Positions 16,657-25,600 of a DNA stretch of 64,000 nucleotides are shown here, piece by piece. The stretch's first letter is position 1, and the number at the start of each line of letters is the position of its first letter. The stretch is from Streptomyces mangrovi. Its GTDB lineage: Bacteria; Actinomycetota; Actinomycetes; Streptomycetales; Streptomycetaceae. A program made the translations under genes and the position numbers. Below the pieces are notes generated by a model. That model worked only from the letters and a program-made list of their open reading frames with translations. It did not search any database and had not been told where the DNA came from. The DNA is taken from assembly GCF_900114215.1 (NCBI RefSeq), contig NZ_FOSG01000003.1, positions 62,001 through 126,000 on the forward strand, given 5' to 3'.

Positions 16657-17061
16657 GTGATCGTCCGATCGCTACAGGAAATCGAGGACACCGACCGCCA
16701 CGTCAGGTCCGCCTCCGGCACCTGGGAGAGCAAGAGGATCGTGCTCGCGAAGGAGCGTGTGGGCTTCTCGCTGCACGAGACCGTGCTCTACGCGGGCACG
16801 GAGACCTCGATGTGGTACGCCAACCACGTGGAGGCCGTCCTCTGTGTGGAGGGCGAGGCCGAGCTCACCAACGACGAGACCGGCGAGAAGCACTGGATCA
16901 CCCCCGGCACCATGTACTTGCTGGACGGGCACGAGAAGCACACACTTCGTCCCAAGACGGACTTCCGTTGCGTCTGCGTCTTCAACCCGCCGGTCACCGG
17001 CCGTGAGGACCACGACGAGAACGGCGTCTACCCCCTGCTCACCGAACCGGACGAGAGCTGA
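16657..17061 (+). CDS. ectC: L-ectoine synthase
   Basis: A 134-residue cupin-fold EctC that cyclises N-gamma-acetyl-diaminobutyrate to ectoine. Seen: [16 protein letters not shown] at the start, [33 protein letters not shown], the iron-binding cupin residues around [11 protein letters not shown] and the C-terminal [20 protein letters not shown]. Length is exactly typical. Start is GTG with a weak GGAAAGG site. It lies 135 bases after ectB and is followed 137 bases later by ectD. Confidence 0.96.
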   Translation: MIVRSLQEIEDTDRHVRSASGTWESKRIVLAKERVGFSLHETVLYAGTETSMWYANHVEAVLCVEGEAELTNDETGEKHWITPGTMYLLDGHEKHTLRPKTDFRCVCVFNPPVTGREDHDENGVYPLLTEPDES

Positions 17062-17198
17062 CGCACCGCACCGGCCGAGCCAGACGGGCCGGTGCGGACG
17101 GCAGCCGAGACCACACGGGAGGCCCTGGCGAGAGAACCCGCAGCGAAGCGGCCACACGCGGGTACAGGGCCGCACGATGAGGAGAGGAAGGCAGAACC

Positions 17199-18098
17199 AT
17201 GACCACCGCACCCGAACGCACCGCAGACCTCTACCCGACCCGGGGCGCCTCCGAGGTGATCACCCCCCGGCAGGACCCCACGGTGTGGTCCGCCCCCGGT
17301 ACCCCGGGGCCGATCGAGACCGCGGACCTGGAGTCCTACGACCGGGACGGCTTCCTGGCGATCGACCAGCTCATCACCCCCGATGAGGTGGAGATCTACA
17401 ACCGGGAGCTGAACCGGCTGGTCTCGGACCCGCTGATCCGTGCGGACGAGCGTTCGATCGTGGAGCCGAAGTCCCAGGAGATCCGCTCCGTCTTCGAGGT
17501 CCACAAGATCAGCGAGGTCTTCGCCAACCTGGTGAGGGACCCGCGGGTGGTGGGCCGCGCCCGTCAGATCCTGGGCTCGGACGTGTACGTCCACCAGAGC
17601 CGGATCAACGTCAAGCCGGGCTTCGGGGCCTCGGGGTTCTACTGGCACTCCGACTTCGAGACCTGGCACGCCGAGGACGGTCTGCCGAACATGCGGACGG
17701 TCTCCGTCTCGATCGCCCTGACCGAGAACTACGAGACCAACGGCGCTCTGATGATCATGCCCGGTTCGCACCGGACGTTCCTCGGCTGCGAGGGCGCCAC
17801 GCCGAAGGACAACTACAAGAAGTCCCTGCAGATGCAGGACGCGGGCACGCCGTCCGACGAGGCGCTGGCCCGGCTCGCCGGTGAGCACGGCATCCGCCTG
17901 TTCACGGGCAAGCCCGGTTCGGCGACCTGGTTCGACTGCAACTGCATGCACGGTTCCGGGGACAACATCACCCCGTACCCGCGCAGCAACGTCTTCATCG
18001 TCTTCAACAGCGTGGAGAACACCGCGGTGGAGCCGTTCGCGGCGCCCGTCCCGCGCCCGGGGTTCCTCGGCGCACGGGACTTCACCCCCGTGAGGTGA
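17199..18098 (+). CDS. ectD: ectoine 5-hydroxylase
   Basis: A 299-residue Fe(II)/2-oxoglutarate dioxygenase that turns ectoine into 5-hydroxyectoine. The iron facial triad is visible as H150 and D152 in FYWHSDFETWH and H251 in CNCMHGSGDN. VHQSRINVKPGF and SIALTENYETNGALMIMPGS are EctD hallmarks. Start ATG has GAGGAGAGGAAGG upstream. It closes the ectABCD operon and makes the organism a producer of both compatible solutes. Confidence 0.97.
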   Translation: MTTAPERTADLYPTRGASEVITPRQDPTVWSAPGTPGPIETADLESYDRDGFLAIDQLITPDEVEIYNRELNRLVSDPLIRADERSIVEPKSQEIRSVFEVHKISEVFANLVRDPRVVGRARQILGSDVYVHQSRINVKPGFGASGFYWHSDFETWHAEDGLPNMRTVSVSIALTENYETNGALMIMPGSHRTFLGCEGATPKDNYKKSLQMQDAGTPSDEALARLAGEHGIRLFTGKPGSATWFDCNCMHGSGDNITPYPRSNVFIVFNSVENTAVEPFAAPVPRPGFLGARDFTPVR

Positions 18099-18143
18099 CC
18101 ATCTCCCGCGAGGTGGCCGCTCACATGAGGTGAGGAGTGCGCG

Positions 18144-18289
18144 GCGTCCCGTTTCCCCGCCGGGCCGTTCCGTACGGCCCGGCGGGGAAACGGGACGCGA
18201 AGGCGGAAGGGGGGCGGGACCGCCACGGCGGTTCCGCCCCCCTTCCGCCTTCCCCGCTCGCCGACCCGCCCGCGGGTCGGCGAGCGGGG
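18144..18289. terminator. Three tandem long hairpins between ectD and the GH42 gene
   Basis: Hairpin 1, 18144-18198: perfect arms of about 25 bases beginning GCGTCCCGTTTCCCCGCC. Hairpin 2, 18199-18252: arms beginning GAAGGCGGAAGG, near-perfect, central CCACGG loop. Hairpin 3, 18252-18289: perfect 18-base arms (CCCCGCTCGCCGACCCGC). They are head to tail with no gap between two converging genes, so they should work as a bidirectional terminator. Confidence 0.85.
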
Positions 18290-18304
18290 CGGGGCTCCTG
18301 TGGC

Positions 18305-20311
18305 TCAGCCGTCGAGACGGACCACGCGGACCCCGCCCGCGGGGACCGCGAGCCGGCCGGCCACGCGGGCGCCGCCGAGCAGTTCGGTGCCGGGCGCCTC
18401 CAGCGGCACCTCGGCGTCGGCGTCGGTGTGGTTGAGGACGAAGAGGTAGGTGCCCGGCTCCCCGGAGCGGCGCACCACCTCCACGTCGTGGGGGATCTCG
18501 TCGCGCGGGGCGATGCCCGCGTCCGCGCAGGCGGCGGCCAGCACGGCGTCGAGCCCGCCCTGCCCCAGCCGCGTCGAGACGTACCACGCGGTGCCCTCGC
18601 CCAGCCGGTTACGGGTGACGGCGGGGCCGCCCGCGGCCGGTCCGCAGCCGTAGGACCACACCGTCTCGGCGCCCCGCGTCACGACGGTCTCGGCCCATAC
18701 GTCGGCCTCCAGCGAGGGGACCCCGGGGCCGAGGACGGGCACGCTCCGGCCCGCCCGCAGCGGCTGGAACTCCTCGACCGTCAGCCCCAGCACCTCGCGC
18801 AGCGCGCCCGGGTGCGGGCCGGGGTGGACGGCGTCGTGCTCGTCGACGATGCCGGAGAAGTACGACACCACCAGGGTGCCGCCGCCGGCGACGTAGGCGC
18901 GCAGGTTCTCCCCGGCCTGTGCCGTGGCCAGGTAGAGGGCGGGGACCACCACCAGCGGATAGGCGGCCAGAGCGGCCGCCCCGGTGTGCGGCGGGACGAA
19001 GTCGGCCGTCAGACCGCGGTCGAAGAGAGCCGCGTACCAGGCCTCGGCGTGCTCGCGGGCGTCGAGGTCCTGGCTGGGGCGCCACTCCAGCCTCTGCGCC
19101 CACCACGACTGCCAGTCCCACACCACCGCCACGTCCGCGACGGTGCGGGTACCGCGGATCTCCTCCAGCGCCGCGACGTCCGCGCCGAGCGAGACCACCT
19201 CGCGCCAGATCCGGCTGTCGGTGCCGGCGTGCGGGACCATCGCCGAGTGGAACTTCTCCGCACCGGAGCGGGAGGCGCGCCACTGGAAGAACATCGCGCC
19301 CTCCGAGCCCCGGGCGATGTGGGCCAGGGAGTTGCGGGCCATCTCGCCGGGGCGCTTGGCGATGCCGCGCGGCTGCCAGTTGACGCCGCTGGTGGAGTGC
19401 TCCAGCAGCAGCCACGGCTCGCCGCCGGCGACCGAGCGGGTCAGGTCGGCGGCCATCGACAGGTTGACGTGGTTGCGTTCGTCCTCGGCCACCAGGTAGT
19501 GGTCGTTGGTGACGATGTCCACCTCGCGGCCCCAGGCCCAGTAGTCGATGGTGTCGCACTGGGTGGGCGAGACCATGAAGTTGGTGGTGACGGGGACGCC
19601 CGGGGACAGCTCGTGCAGCAGGTCGCGCTCGCGGCGGAAGTTGGCCAGGGCGCTGTCGCTCGCGAAGCGGGCGTAGTCCAGGCGCTGGGCGGGGTTGCAG
19701 ACGGTGGGGGTCGCCCGGGGCGGGGCGATCTCCTCCCAGTCTCCGTAGGTCTGCCCCCAGAAGGCGGTCCCCCAGGCGGCGTTGAGCTTCTCCAGGGTGG
19801 TGTGGCGCTCCCGCAGCCAGGTGCGGAAGGCCGCGGCGGAGATCTCGCAGTAGCACTCCAGGACGGGGACGCCGTACTCGTTGTGGACGTGCCACATCAC
19901 GACCGCGGGATGCCGTCCGTAGCGCTCGCCCAGCGCGCGGGTGATCCGGGCGGAGGCCTCCTGGTAGGCGGGCGAGTTGTGGCAGATCGCGCCGCGTGAG
20001 CCGAACTCCCACCGCACGCCCTCCCGGCTGACGGGCAGCGCCTCCGGGTGGGCCCGGTAGAACCAGGCGGGCGGCACCACGGTGGGGGTGGCCAGGTCGA
20101 CGCCGATTCCGGCCTCGTGCAGCAGACCGACGATCCGGTCGAGCCGGCCGAAGTCGAAGACGCCCTCGGCGGGCTCGATCGACGCCCAGGAGAAGATCCC
20201 GACGCTGACCGTGGTCACACCGGCCTCACGCATCAGCGCGACGTCCTCGTGCCAGACCTCCTCGGGCCACTGCTCGGGGTTGTAGTCGCCGCCGTAGGCG
20301 AGGCGCACCAT
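18305..20311 (-). CDS. beta-galactosidase, glycoside hydrolase family 42
   Basis: A 668-residue GH42 enzyme hydrolysing terminal beta-D-galactosides. The TIM barrel holds the acid/base Glu145 (WHVHNEYG) and the likely nucleophile Glu304 (LLLEHSTSGVNWQP). The zinc-type cluster of the family keeps Cys110, Cys153 and Cys155 but has Ser158 at the expected fourth position. A beta-galactosidase trimerisation domain (about 390-590) and a small C-terminal beta domain follow. No signal peptide, so it is cytoplasmic. ATG 20311 is chosen for its AGGAGGT site. Divergent from a LacI regulator; in this pectin region galactan or arabinogalactan side chains are plausible substrates. Confidence 0.92.
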   Translation of the reverse strand: MVRLAYGGDYNPEQWPEEVWHEDVALMREAGVTTVSVGIFSWASIEPAEGVFDFGRLDRIVGLLHEAGIGVDLATPTVVPPAWFYRAHPEALPVSREGVRWEFGSRGAICHNSPAYQEASARITRALGERYGRHPAVVMWHVHNEYGVPVLECYCEISAAAFRTWLRERHTTLEKLNAAWGTAFWGQTYGDWEEIAPPRATPTVCNPAQRLDYARFASDSALANFRRERDLLHELSPGVPVTTNFMVSPTQCDTIDYWAWGREVDIVTNDHYLVAEDERNHVNLSMAADLTRSVAGGEPWLLLEHSTSGVNWQPRGIAKRPGEMARNSLAHIARGSEGAMFFQWRASRSGAEKFHSAMVPHAGTDSRIWREVVSLGADVAALEEIRGTRTVADVAVVWDWQSWWAQRLEWRPSQDLDAREHAEAWYAALFDRGLTADFVPPHTGAAALAAYPLVVVPALYLATAQAGENLRAYVAGGGTLVVSYFSGIVDEHDAVHPGPHPGALREVLGLTVEEFQPLRAGRSVPVLGPGVPSLEADVWAETVVTRGAETVWSYGCGPAAGGPAVTRNRLGEGTAWYVSTRLGQGGLDAVLAAACADAGIAPRDEIPHDVEVVRRSGEPGTYLFVLNHTDADAEVPLEAPGTELLGGARVAGRLAVPAGGVRVVRLDG

Positions 20312-20364
20312 GCGACCTCCTGGGTGGAAGCTCCGGCCCGAGTGGGCCGGACCGGGACGGGAAT

Positions 20365-20376
20365 GGGAACGTTCAC
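20365..20376. promoter_or_regulatory. LacI-family operator 1
   Basis: GGGAACGTTCAC, 10 of 12 bases symmetric around a central CG, close to the general LacI-family operator TGTGAACGTTCACA. It is about 54 bases upstream of the GH42 start, where a bound repressor would block the promoter. Confidence 0.65.
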
Positions 20377-20452
20377 AGACGCTTGCCGACTGTGTCACCC
20401 AGACAACACCAAGCTTCGAACCATTGACAAGAGTCAGCCGACTCTCCCTCCT

Positions 20453-20464
20453 GTGCACGTTCAC
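20453..20464. promoter_or_regulatory. LacI-family operator 2
   Basis: GTGCACGTTCAC, again 10 of 12 bases symmetric around CG, sharing CGTTCACAG with operator 1. The centres are 88 bases apart, near 8.4 helical turns, a spacing at which DNA looping is conceivable. Confidence 0.6.
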
Positions 20465-20651
20465 AGCATCTTGTCGGGGAGGGAACACGAACCGCCGCGC
20501 CCCCCGTGCACCCGGGCGTGAACGCCCGGGGTTCCGCGCCGGATCACGCTGAAGGGCGGCCGGCGAGTGCGCGGGGATCACCGACAATTGCACGTGAGAC
20601 GGGGACACGGGGAGATGGGGAGATGGGGACGGACGCGAGGATGGGTACCGC

Positions 20652-21683
20652 ATGAGCGGCAGTGAGCGGCGGCGCCCGCCGACGATCCACGACGTGGCGC
20701 GGGAGGCCGGGGTCTCCCGAGGCACGGTCTCGCGGTTCCTCAACGGCGGGCACAACGTCAGCCCGGCCGCGGCGGACGCGGTCAGGGCCGCGATACGCAA
20801 AACGGGCTACGTCGTCAACCGGCACGCCCGCAGCCTGATCACCGGCCGTTCCGGTTCGGTGGCCTTCCTGCTCACCGAACCGCAGGAGAAGCTGTTCGAG
20901 GACCCCAACTTCAACGTGCTGCTGCGCGGCTGCACCCGGGCGCTGGCCGCTCACGACATCCCGCTGCTGCTGATGACCGCCGGTACGCCCGCCGAGCGGC
21001 GCCGTGTCGTGCGCTACGTCACCGCGGGCCATGTCGACGGCGTCCTGCTGGTGTCCAGCCACACCGGCGATCCGGTGGCCGAGCAGCTGTTGAAGGCCGG
21101 CGTACCGGTGGTCGCCGGCGGCAGACCGGTCGACCGCGGCGGGCGTACCGTCAGGATCGCCCATGTGACGGCCGACGACCGCGACGGCGCCCGCGGCATC
21201 GTGCGGCACCTGGTCTCGCTCGGGCGCCGCCGCATCGCCACGGTCGCCGGGCCGCCGGACACCCCCGGCGGGGTGGACCGGCTGGCGGGCTGGCGCGAGG
21301 CGCTGGCCGAGGCCGGGCTCCCGGCCGGCGACGAGCTGGTCGCCCACGGCGACTACAGCCGCGCCGGCGGCCGGCGGGCCGCCGCCGAACTGCTCGAGCG
21401 GGTACCGGGGATGGACGCGCTGTTCGTCGCCTCCGACCTGATGGCGCGCGGTGCGCTGACCGCGCTGGAGCGGGCCGGGCGGCGGGTGCCCGACGATGTC
21501 GCCGTCGGCGGCTTCGACGACTCGCCGGCCGCCGTCGCCGGACTCCCGGAGCTGACCACCGTCCGCCAGCCGTGGGACCGGATCAGCTCGGAGATGGTGC
21601 GGGTGCTGCTGGGTCTGATCGGCGGCGAGGAGCCGTCGGCGGTGATCCTGCCGACCGAACTGGTGCGCAGGCAGTCGGCGTGA
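20652..21683 (+). CDS. LacI-family transcriptional regulator
   Basis: A 343-residue repressor. The N-terminal helix-turn-helix is TIHDVAREAGVSRGTVSRFL with the hinge region SPAAADAVRAAIRKTGYVVN, followed by a periplasmic-binding-protein-like sugar domain (GHVDGVLLVSS, VAVGGFDDSP, TTVRQPWDRI). The first SVAFLLTEPQEKLFEDPNF segment is the usual start of the effector domain. It is divergent from the GH42 gene and the operators between them suggest it represses that gene and itself; the inducer is probably a galactoside, which is inference. Confidence 0.92.
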   Translation: MSGSERRRPPTIHDVAREAGVSRGTVSRFLNGGHNVSPAAADAVRAAIRKTGYVVNRHARSLITGRSGSVAFLLTEPQEKLFEDPNFNVLLRGCTRALAAHDIPLLLMTAGTPAERRRVVRYVTAGHVDGVLLVSSHTGDPVAEQLLKAGVPVVAGGRPVDRGGRTVRIAHVTADDRDGARGIVRHLVSLGRRRIATVAGPPDTPGGVDRLAGWREALAEAGLPAGDELVAHGDYSRAGGRRAAAELLERVPGMDALFVASDLMARGALTALERAGRRVPDDVAVGGFDDSPAAVAGLPELTTVRQPWDRISSEMVRVLLGLIGGEEPSAVILPTELVRRQSA

Positions 21684-21687
21684 CCGC

Positions 21688-21719
21688 AAGGCCCCGGGGC
21701 ACGCCGGCCCCGGGGCCTT
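21688..21719. terminator. Bidirectional terminator, lacI-type gene / aminotransferase
   Basis: Perfect 13-base arms AAGGCCCCGGGGC (21688-21700) and 21707-21719 with loop ACGCCG, between two converging genes. Confidence 0.85.
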
Positions 21720-21732
21720 CGGCCGCTCGGGG

Positions 21733-22827
21733 TCACACCCGGGGCAGCGCCGCCAGCAGCCGCTCCACGTCCTCGGCCGTGTTGTACAGGTGGAAGGCCG
21801 CGCGCAGGTTCCCCTCCCGGACGGAGACCTCCACCCCCGCCTCCCTCAGCGCGTCGACCGCCCCGCCCAGGTGGGGCACCGCGACGATGGCCGAGTCGCC
21901 GGGCACCGGGCGGTGGCCCAGCCCGGCGGCGCCGGCGCGGAAGCGGGCGGCCAGGGCCCGGTCGTGGGCGCCGATCGCCTCCGGCCCGGCCTCCTCGACC
22001 AGGCCCAGGGAGCGCTCGGCGCCCAGGTAGGGCAGGAAGGCCGGGGAGACGTCGAAGCGGCGGGCGGAACGGGCCGGCTCCTCCACCGTCCCGTAGCAGC
22101 TGTCCCAGGGCCGCTCCCCCGCCATCCATCCGGCCTGCGAGGCCACCAGTCCCCCGCCGTCCCCGGGCACGGTGAGGAAGGAGGTGCCGCGCGGGCACAG
22201 CAGCCACTTGTAGGCGCCGCACACGGTGTAGTCGAAGGCGCCCGCGTCCAGCGGCAGCCAGCCGGCGGCCTGGGTGGTGTCCACCAGGGTGCGGGCTCCG
22301 TGGGCCCGTGCGGCCCCGGCGACGGCGGCGAGGTCCGCGAGGCGGCCGTCGGCCGACTGCACGGCGCTGACGGCCACCAGCGCGGTGCCGGGCCGGACGG
22401 CGTCCGCCAGGTCCTGAAGCGGGGCGGTGCGCAGCTTGAGGTCGGCGCGCATCGCGAACGGGTTGACCAGGGAGCTGAAGTCGCCGTCGGCCACCAGCAC
22501 CTCGGCACCGGGCGGCAGCGAACCCGCGACCAGCGAGACATGCGCGGAGACGGCCCCTCCCAGCGCCACCCTGTCCGGAGTCAGGCCGACCAGCCGGGCG
22601 AAGCGGGCACGCGCCTGTTCGATCACGGCGAACCAGCGCGTCATGTCGATGCGCCCCTCCACCGTCTCCTCCACCGCCTCCCGCAGGACATCGGCGGTAC
22701 GGGCCGGTGTCAGGCCGTGCGAGGCGGTGTTCAGATAGACGGTCGTCGGCGCGAACTCGGCCCGCGCGAGGTCCCGCAGGTCCCGCAGGTCCGGCAGGTC
22801 CGGTGCTCCCGGCAGTGAGGTCTCCAT
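21733..22827 (-). CDS. Class V PLP aminotransferase-family protein
   Basis: A 364-residue fold-type I PLP protein of the class V (cysteine desulfurase/isopenicillin epimerase-like) group. Seen: VYLNTASHGLTP near residue 30, VADGDFSSLVNPF, TLVDTTQAAGWLPLDA with the cofactor Asp, and the Schiff-base Lys in VCGAYKWLLCPRG. There is no catalytic Cys loop of SufS type near the C-terminus, so it is not an Fe-S desulfurase. Substrate unknown. ATG 22827 follows a weak GGAG-like site. It is transcribed alone, between two terminators. Confidence 0.82.
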   Translation of the reverse strand: METSLPGAPDLPDLRDLRDLARAEFAPTTVYLNTASHGLTPARTADVLREAVEETVEGRIDMTRWFAVIEQARARFARLVGLTPDRVALGGAVSAHVSLVAGSLPPGAEVLVADGDFSSLVNPFAMRADLKLRTAPLQDLADAVRPGTALVAVSAVQSADGRLADLAAVAGAARAHGARTLVDTTQAAGWLPLDAGAFDYTVCGAYKWLLCPRGTSFLTVPGDGGGLVASQAGWMAGERPWDSCYGTVEEPARSARRFDVSPAFLPYLGAERSLGLVEEAGPEAIGAHDRALAARFRAGAAGLGHRPVPGDSAIVAVPHLGGAVDALREAGVEVSVREGNLRAAFHLYNTAEDVERLLAALPRV

Positions 22828-22943
22828 GCACGCCACTGTGTCGCCCCGGTTCGCTCCTGTCCATGGCGAATTGTCTTGGACGATCTCCAAGCCTCGCTTA
22901 TGGACAGAGGATTCCTCCCCTCCCACCCGTCCTCCCGTCCTCC

Positions 22944-23017
22944 GCCCGCCCTCCGCGGAAACGCCCGTGGCCGCCCTCCGCGGAGGGCGGCCACGGGCGT
23001 TTCCGCGGAGGGCGGGC
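22944..23017. terminator. 74-bp perfect palindrome after the aldehyde dehydrogenase gene
   Basis: The two halves 22944-22980 and 22981-23017 are exact reverse complements over 37 bases with no spacer. It begins 11 bases after the dehydrogenase stop (minus strand) and about 117 bases upstream of the aminotransferase start. The best explanation is a terminator, with cruciform potential. Confidence 0.8.
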
Positions 23018-23027
23018 CCCCGGGCGC

Positions 23028-24557
23028 TCAGCCCTCGCGGCGTCCGTCCACCCGGCGCGGCAGGCCGAGCGGGTTGTCGTCGCGCAGTTCCTCGGGCAGC
23101 AGCGCCGGCGGGGTGTCCTGGTAGGCGACCGGACGCAGCCAGCGCTCGACGGCCGTGGCGCCGACCGAGGTGGAGGTGGAGGTGGTGGCCGGGTAGGGGC
23201 CGCCGTGGTGCTGGGCGGGGGCGACCGCGACACCGGTGGGCCAGCCGTTGACCAGGACCCGCCCGGCCAGCGCCGTCAGCTCGGCCAGCAGCCGGGCCGC
23301 GGTGCCGTCCTCCCGCCCCGCCTCCTCCCCGGCGATGTGGAGGGTGGCGGTGAGGTTGCCGGACAGCCTGGCCAGCACCGCGCTGACCTCGCCGGCGTCC
23401 CGGTAGCGGGCGACGACGGTGACGGGCCCGAAGCACTCCTCCAGCAGCAGTGCGTGCCGCTCGGAGCCGGCGAGCCGCTCCGCCGGGACGGTGAGGAAGC
23501 CCGCGCCCACGGTCTGCTCCTCGCCCTCGGCCGCGGCGACCGGCGCCGTCACGTCCTCCAGCTCCGCCCGGGCCCGCACCCCGGCCAGGAACGCCTCGCG
23601 CATCCGGGTGTCCAGCAGCGGCCCGCGGGCGGCCCCGGCGACGGAACCGGCCAGGGCCTCCAGCAGCCGGTCGCCGGACTCGCCCTCGGGGGCGAGGACC
23701 AGCCCCGGCTTGGTGCAGAACTGCCCCGAGCCCAGCGTCATCGACCCGGCCAGCCCGCCGCCGATCTCCTCGGCGCGCTCCTTGGCCGCCGCCTCGGTGA
23801 CGACGACCGGATTGAGACTGCCCAGCTCGCCGTGGAAGGGGATGGGCACCGGGCGTGCCGCGGCGGCGTCGAACAGGGCCCGGCCGCCCCGGATCGAGCC
23901 GGTGAACCCGGCCGCGGCGACCAGCGGGTGCTTCACCAGCTCCACACCCGCGTCGAAGCCGTGCACCACACGGACGACGTCCTCGGGCAGACCGACGCGG
24001 GCGGCCGCACGGCGCAGCGCGGCCGCGCACAGCTCGGAGGTGGCCGGATGGTCGGGGTGCGCCTTGACCACGACCGGGCAGCCCGCCGCGAGCGCGCTGG
24101 CGGTGTCGCCGCCGGGGACGGAGAAGGCCAGGGGGAAGTTGGAGGCCGCGTAGACCGCCACGACGCCCAGGGGGATCTTGTAGCGGCGCAGATCGGGCCG
24201 GGGCGGGGTGAGCGAGGCGTCGGCGTGGTCGATGACGACGTCCAGGTACGCGCCGTCGGCGACCTCGTCGGCGAAGGCGAGCAGCTGGTAGGTGGTGCGG
24301 CCCAGCTCACCGTTCAGCCGGACCTCGCCCAGCGCGGTCTCGGCGTCCGCGGCGGCGACGATCTCACCGCGGGCGGCCTCCAGCTCCTCAGCGGCCGCGC
24401 GCAACAGGGCGATCCGCGCGGTGCGGCCCGCCAGCTCGCCGCGGGCGGCGTGGGCGGCGCGTACGGCCGCGTCGACGTCGGCTGCCGTGGCCTCGGCCGC
24501 GACCTGTTCACGCCGCTTCCCCGTCCTGGGGTCGACGCTCCACACTGGTACTGCCAC
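23028..24557 (-). CDS. Aldehyde dehydrogenase, 2,5-dioxovalerate (alpha-ketoglutarate semialdehyde) type
   Basis: A 509-residue NAD(P)-dependent aldehyde dehydrogenase. Seen: AVYAASNFPLAFSVPGGDTA with Asn140, VVKAHPDHPATSE, FTGSIRGGRALFDAA, general-base Glu244 (FHGELGSLNP) and nucleophile Cys281 (SGQFCTKPG). The NFPLAFSVPGGDTASALA stretch and FHGELGSLNP are typical of the alpha-ketoglutarate semialdehyde dehydrogenase branch, the last step of oxidative pentose and hexarate pathways to 2-oxoglutarate. GTG 24557 has GGAGGAG about 9 bases upstream. Divergent from an IclR regulator. Confidence 0.88.
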   Translation of the reverse strand: MAVPVWSVDPRTGKRREQVAAEATAADVDAAVRAAHAARGELAGRTARIALLRAAAEELEAARGEIVAAADAETALGEVRLNGELGRTTYQLLAFADEVADGAYLDVVIDHADASLTPPRPDLRRYKIPLGVVAVYAASNFPLAFSVPGGDTASALAAGCPVVVKAHPDHPATSELCAAALRRAAARVGLPEDVVRVVHGFDAGVELVKHPLVAAAGFTGSIRGGRALFDAAAARPVPIPFHGELGSLNPVVVTEAAAKERAEEIGGGLAGSMTLGSGQFCTKPGLVLAPEGESGDRLLEALAGSVAGAARGPLLDTRMREAFLAGVRARAELEDVTAPVAAAEGEEQTVGAGFLTVPAERLAGSERHALLLEECFGPVTVVARYRDAGEVSAVLARLSGNLTATLHIAGEEAGREDGTAARLLAELTALAGRVLVNGWPTGVAVAPAQHHGGPYPATTSTSTSVGATAVERWLRPVAYQDTPPALLPEELRDDNPLGLPRRVDGRREG

Positions 24558-24670
24558 CGCTGAACTCCTCCTTCGAAACGGCCGCCGACCGGGCGGCGGC
24601 AGGGGGCGACGGGACCGGCGGGGGCGCGTCCGGGACACCGGGCGCCGGAGACTGTCCCCCCGGAGACCTC

Positions 24671-24704
24671 GTTCGATATACTGAACGCCGTCCCTATGTG
24701 TGAA
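24671..24704 (-). promoter_or_regulatory. IclR-type operator over divergent promoters
   Basis: GTTCGATATACTGAAC (24671-24686) is symmetric at 12 of 16 positions. It covers a minus-strand -10 (TATATC, with -35 TTCACA at 24699-24704, spacer 18) for the dehydrogenase and a plus-strand TATACT -10 candidate for the iclR-type gene. One bound protein would block both directions. Confidence 0.65.
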
Positions 24705-24721
24705 TAACCATCTGGGACTCT

Positions 24722-25549
24722 ATGGCCGGTCGAGCGAAAGGGTCAAGGTCGATGCCTTCTGCGCACGGGGGCGCCCCCGGCAGGAAACCGGAGGCGGGCG
24801 GGGCACAGGTCAAGTCGGCGGTACGCACCGTGGAACTGCTGGAGTTCTTCGCCGGACAGCCCGGCATGCACACCCTCGCCGCCGTCCAGGAAGCCGTCGG
24901 CTACCCCAAGTCCAGCCTCTACATGCTGCTGCGCACACTCGTGGAACTGGGCTGGATCGAGACCGACGCCACCGGCACCCGCTACGGCATCGGAGTGCGC
25001 GCCCTGCTGGTGGGCACCTCCTACATCGACGGCGACGAGGTCGTGGCCGCCTCCCGCCCCACCCTGGACCGGCTCTCCGACGACACCACCGAGACCATCC
25101 ACCTCGCCCGGCTGGACGGCACCAACGTCGTCTACCTCGCCACCCGCCAGTCGCAGCACTACCTGCGCCCCTTCACCCGGGTGGGACGACGCCTGCCCGC
25201 GCACTCCACCTCGCTGGGCAAGGCCCTGCTGGCCACCTACGGCGACGACCAGGTCCGCGCGATGCTCCCCGAGACCCTGGCACCGCTGACCGAACACACC
25301 GTCACCGACCGCGGCAAGCTCATCGAGGAACTGCACCAGATCCGCGAACAGGGCTACGCGGTCGACCGCGAGGAGAACACCCTGGGACTGAGCTGCTTCG
25401 GCGTCGCCATCCCCTACCGCACCCCCGCACGGGACGCCATCAGCTGCTCGGTCCCGGTGGCACGGCTGACCCCCGCCCACGAACAGACCATCAAGGACGC
25501 CCTGTTCGACGCGCGCGACCGACTGGCCCTGGCCACCCGCCACCTGTAG
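24722..25549 (+). CDS. IclR-family transcriptional regulator
   Basis: A 275-residue regulator. The winged helix at about 35-95 (VKSAVRTVELLEFFAGQPGM, YPKSSLYMLLRTLVELGWIE) is followed by the IclR effector domain (TSLGKALLA, YAVDREENTLGLSCFGVAIP, ISCSVPVARLT). ATG 24722 lies 35 bases past the operator-like palindrome; a second ATG at 24752 is possible. Position suggests control of the dehydrogenase and perhaps of the pectin genes that converge on it; the effector is unknown. Confidence 0.92.
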   Translation: MAGRAKGSRSMPSAHGGAPGRKPEAGGAQVKSAVRTVELLEFFAGQPGMHTLAAVQEAVGYPKSSLYMLLRTLVELGWIETDATGTRYGIGVRALLVGTSYIDGDEVVAASRPTLDRLSDDTTETIHLARLDGTNVVYLATRQSQHYLRPFTRVGRRLPAHSTSLGKALLATYGDDQVRAMLPETLAPLTEHTVTDRGKLIEELHQIREQGYAVDREENTLGLSCFGVAIPYRTPARDAISCSVPVARLTPAHEQTIKDALFDARDRLALATRHL

Positions 25550-25600
25550 CCCCTCCCGCCCCGGGCCCGAAGGGCGCCGGCCCCCGCACGGCCCGCACCG

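Larger units (their letters stand above)
20312..20651. promoter_or_regulatory. Divergent control region, GH42 gene / lacI-type gene
   Basis: 340 bases. A perfect -35 TTGACA (20424-20429, plus strand) is followed by a GAGTC-AGCC-GACTC inverted repeat, but I find no clear -10. Two LacI-type operators lie here (listed separately), one on the GH42 side. Nothing coding seen. Confidence 0.6.
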
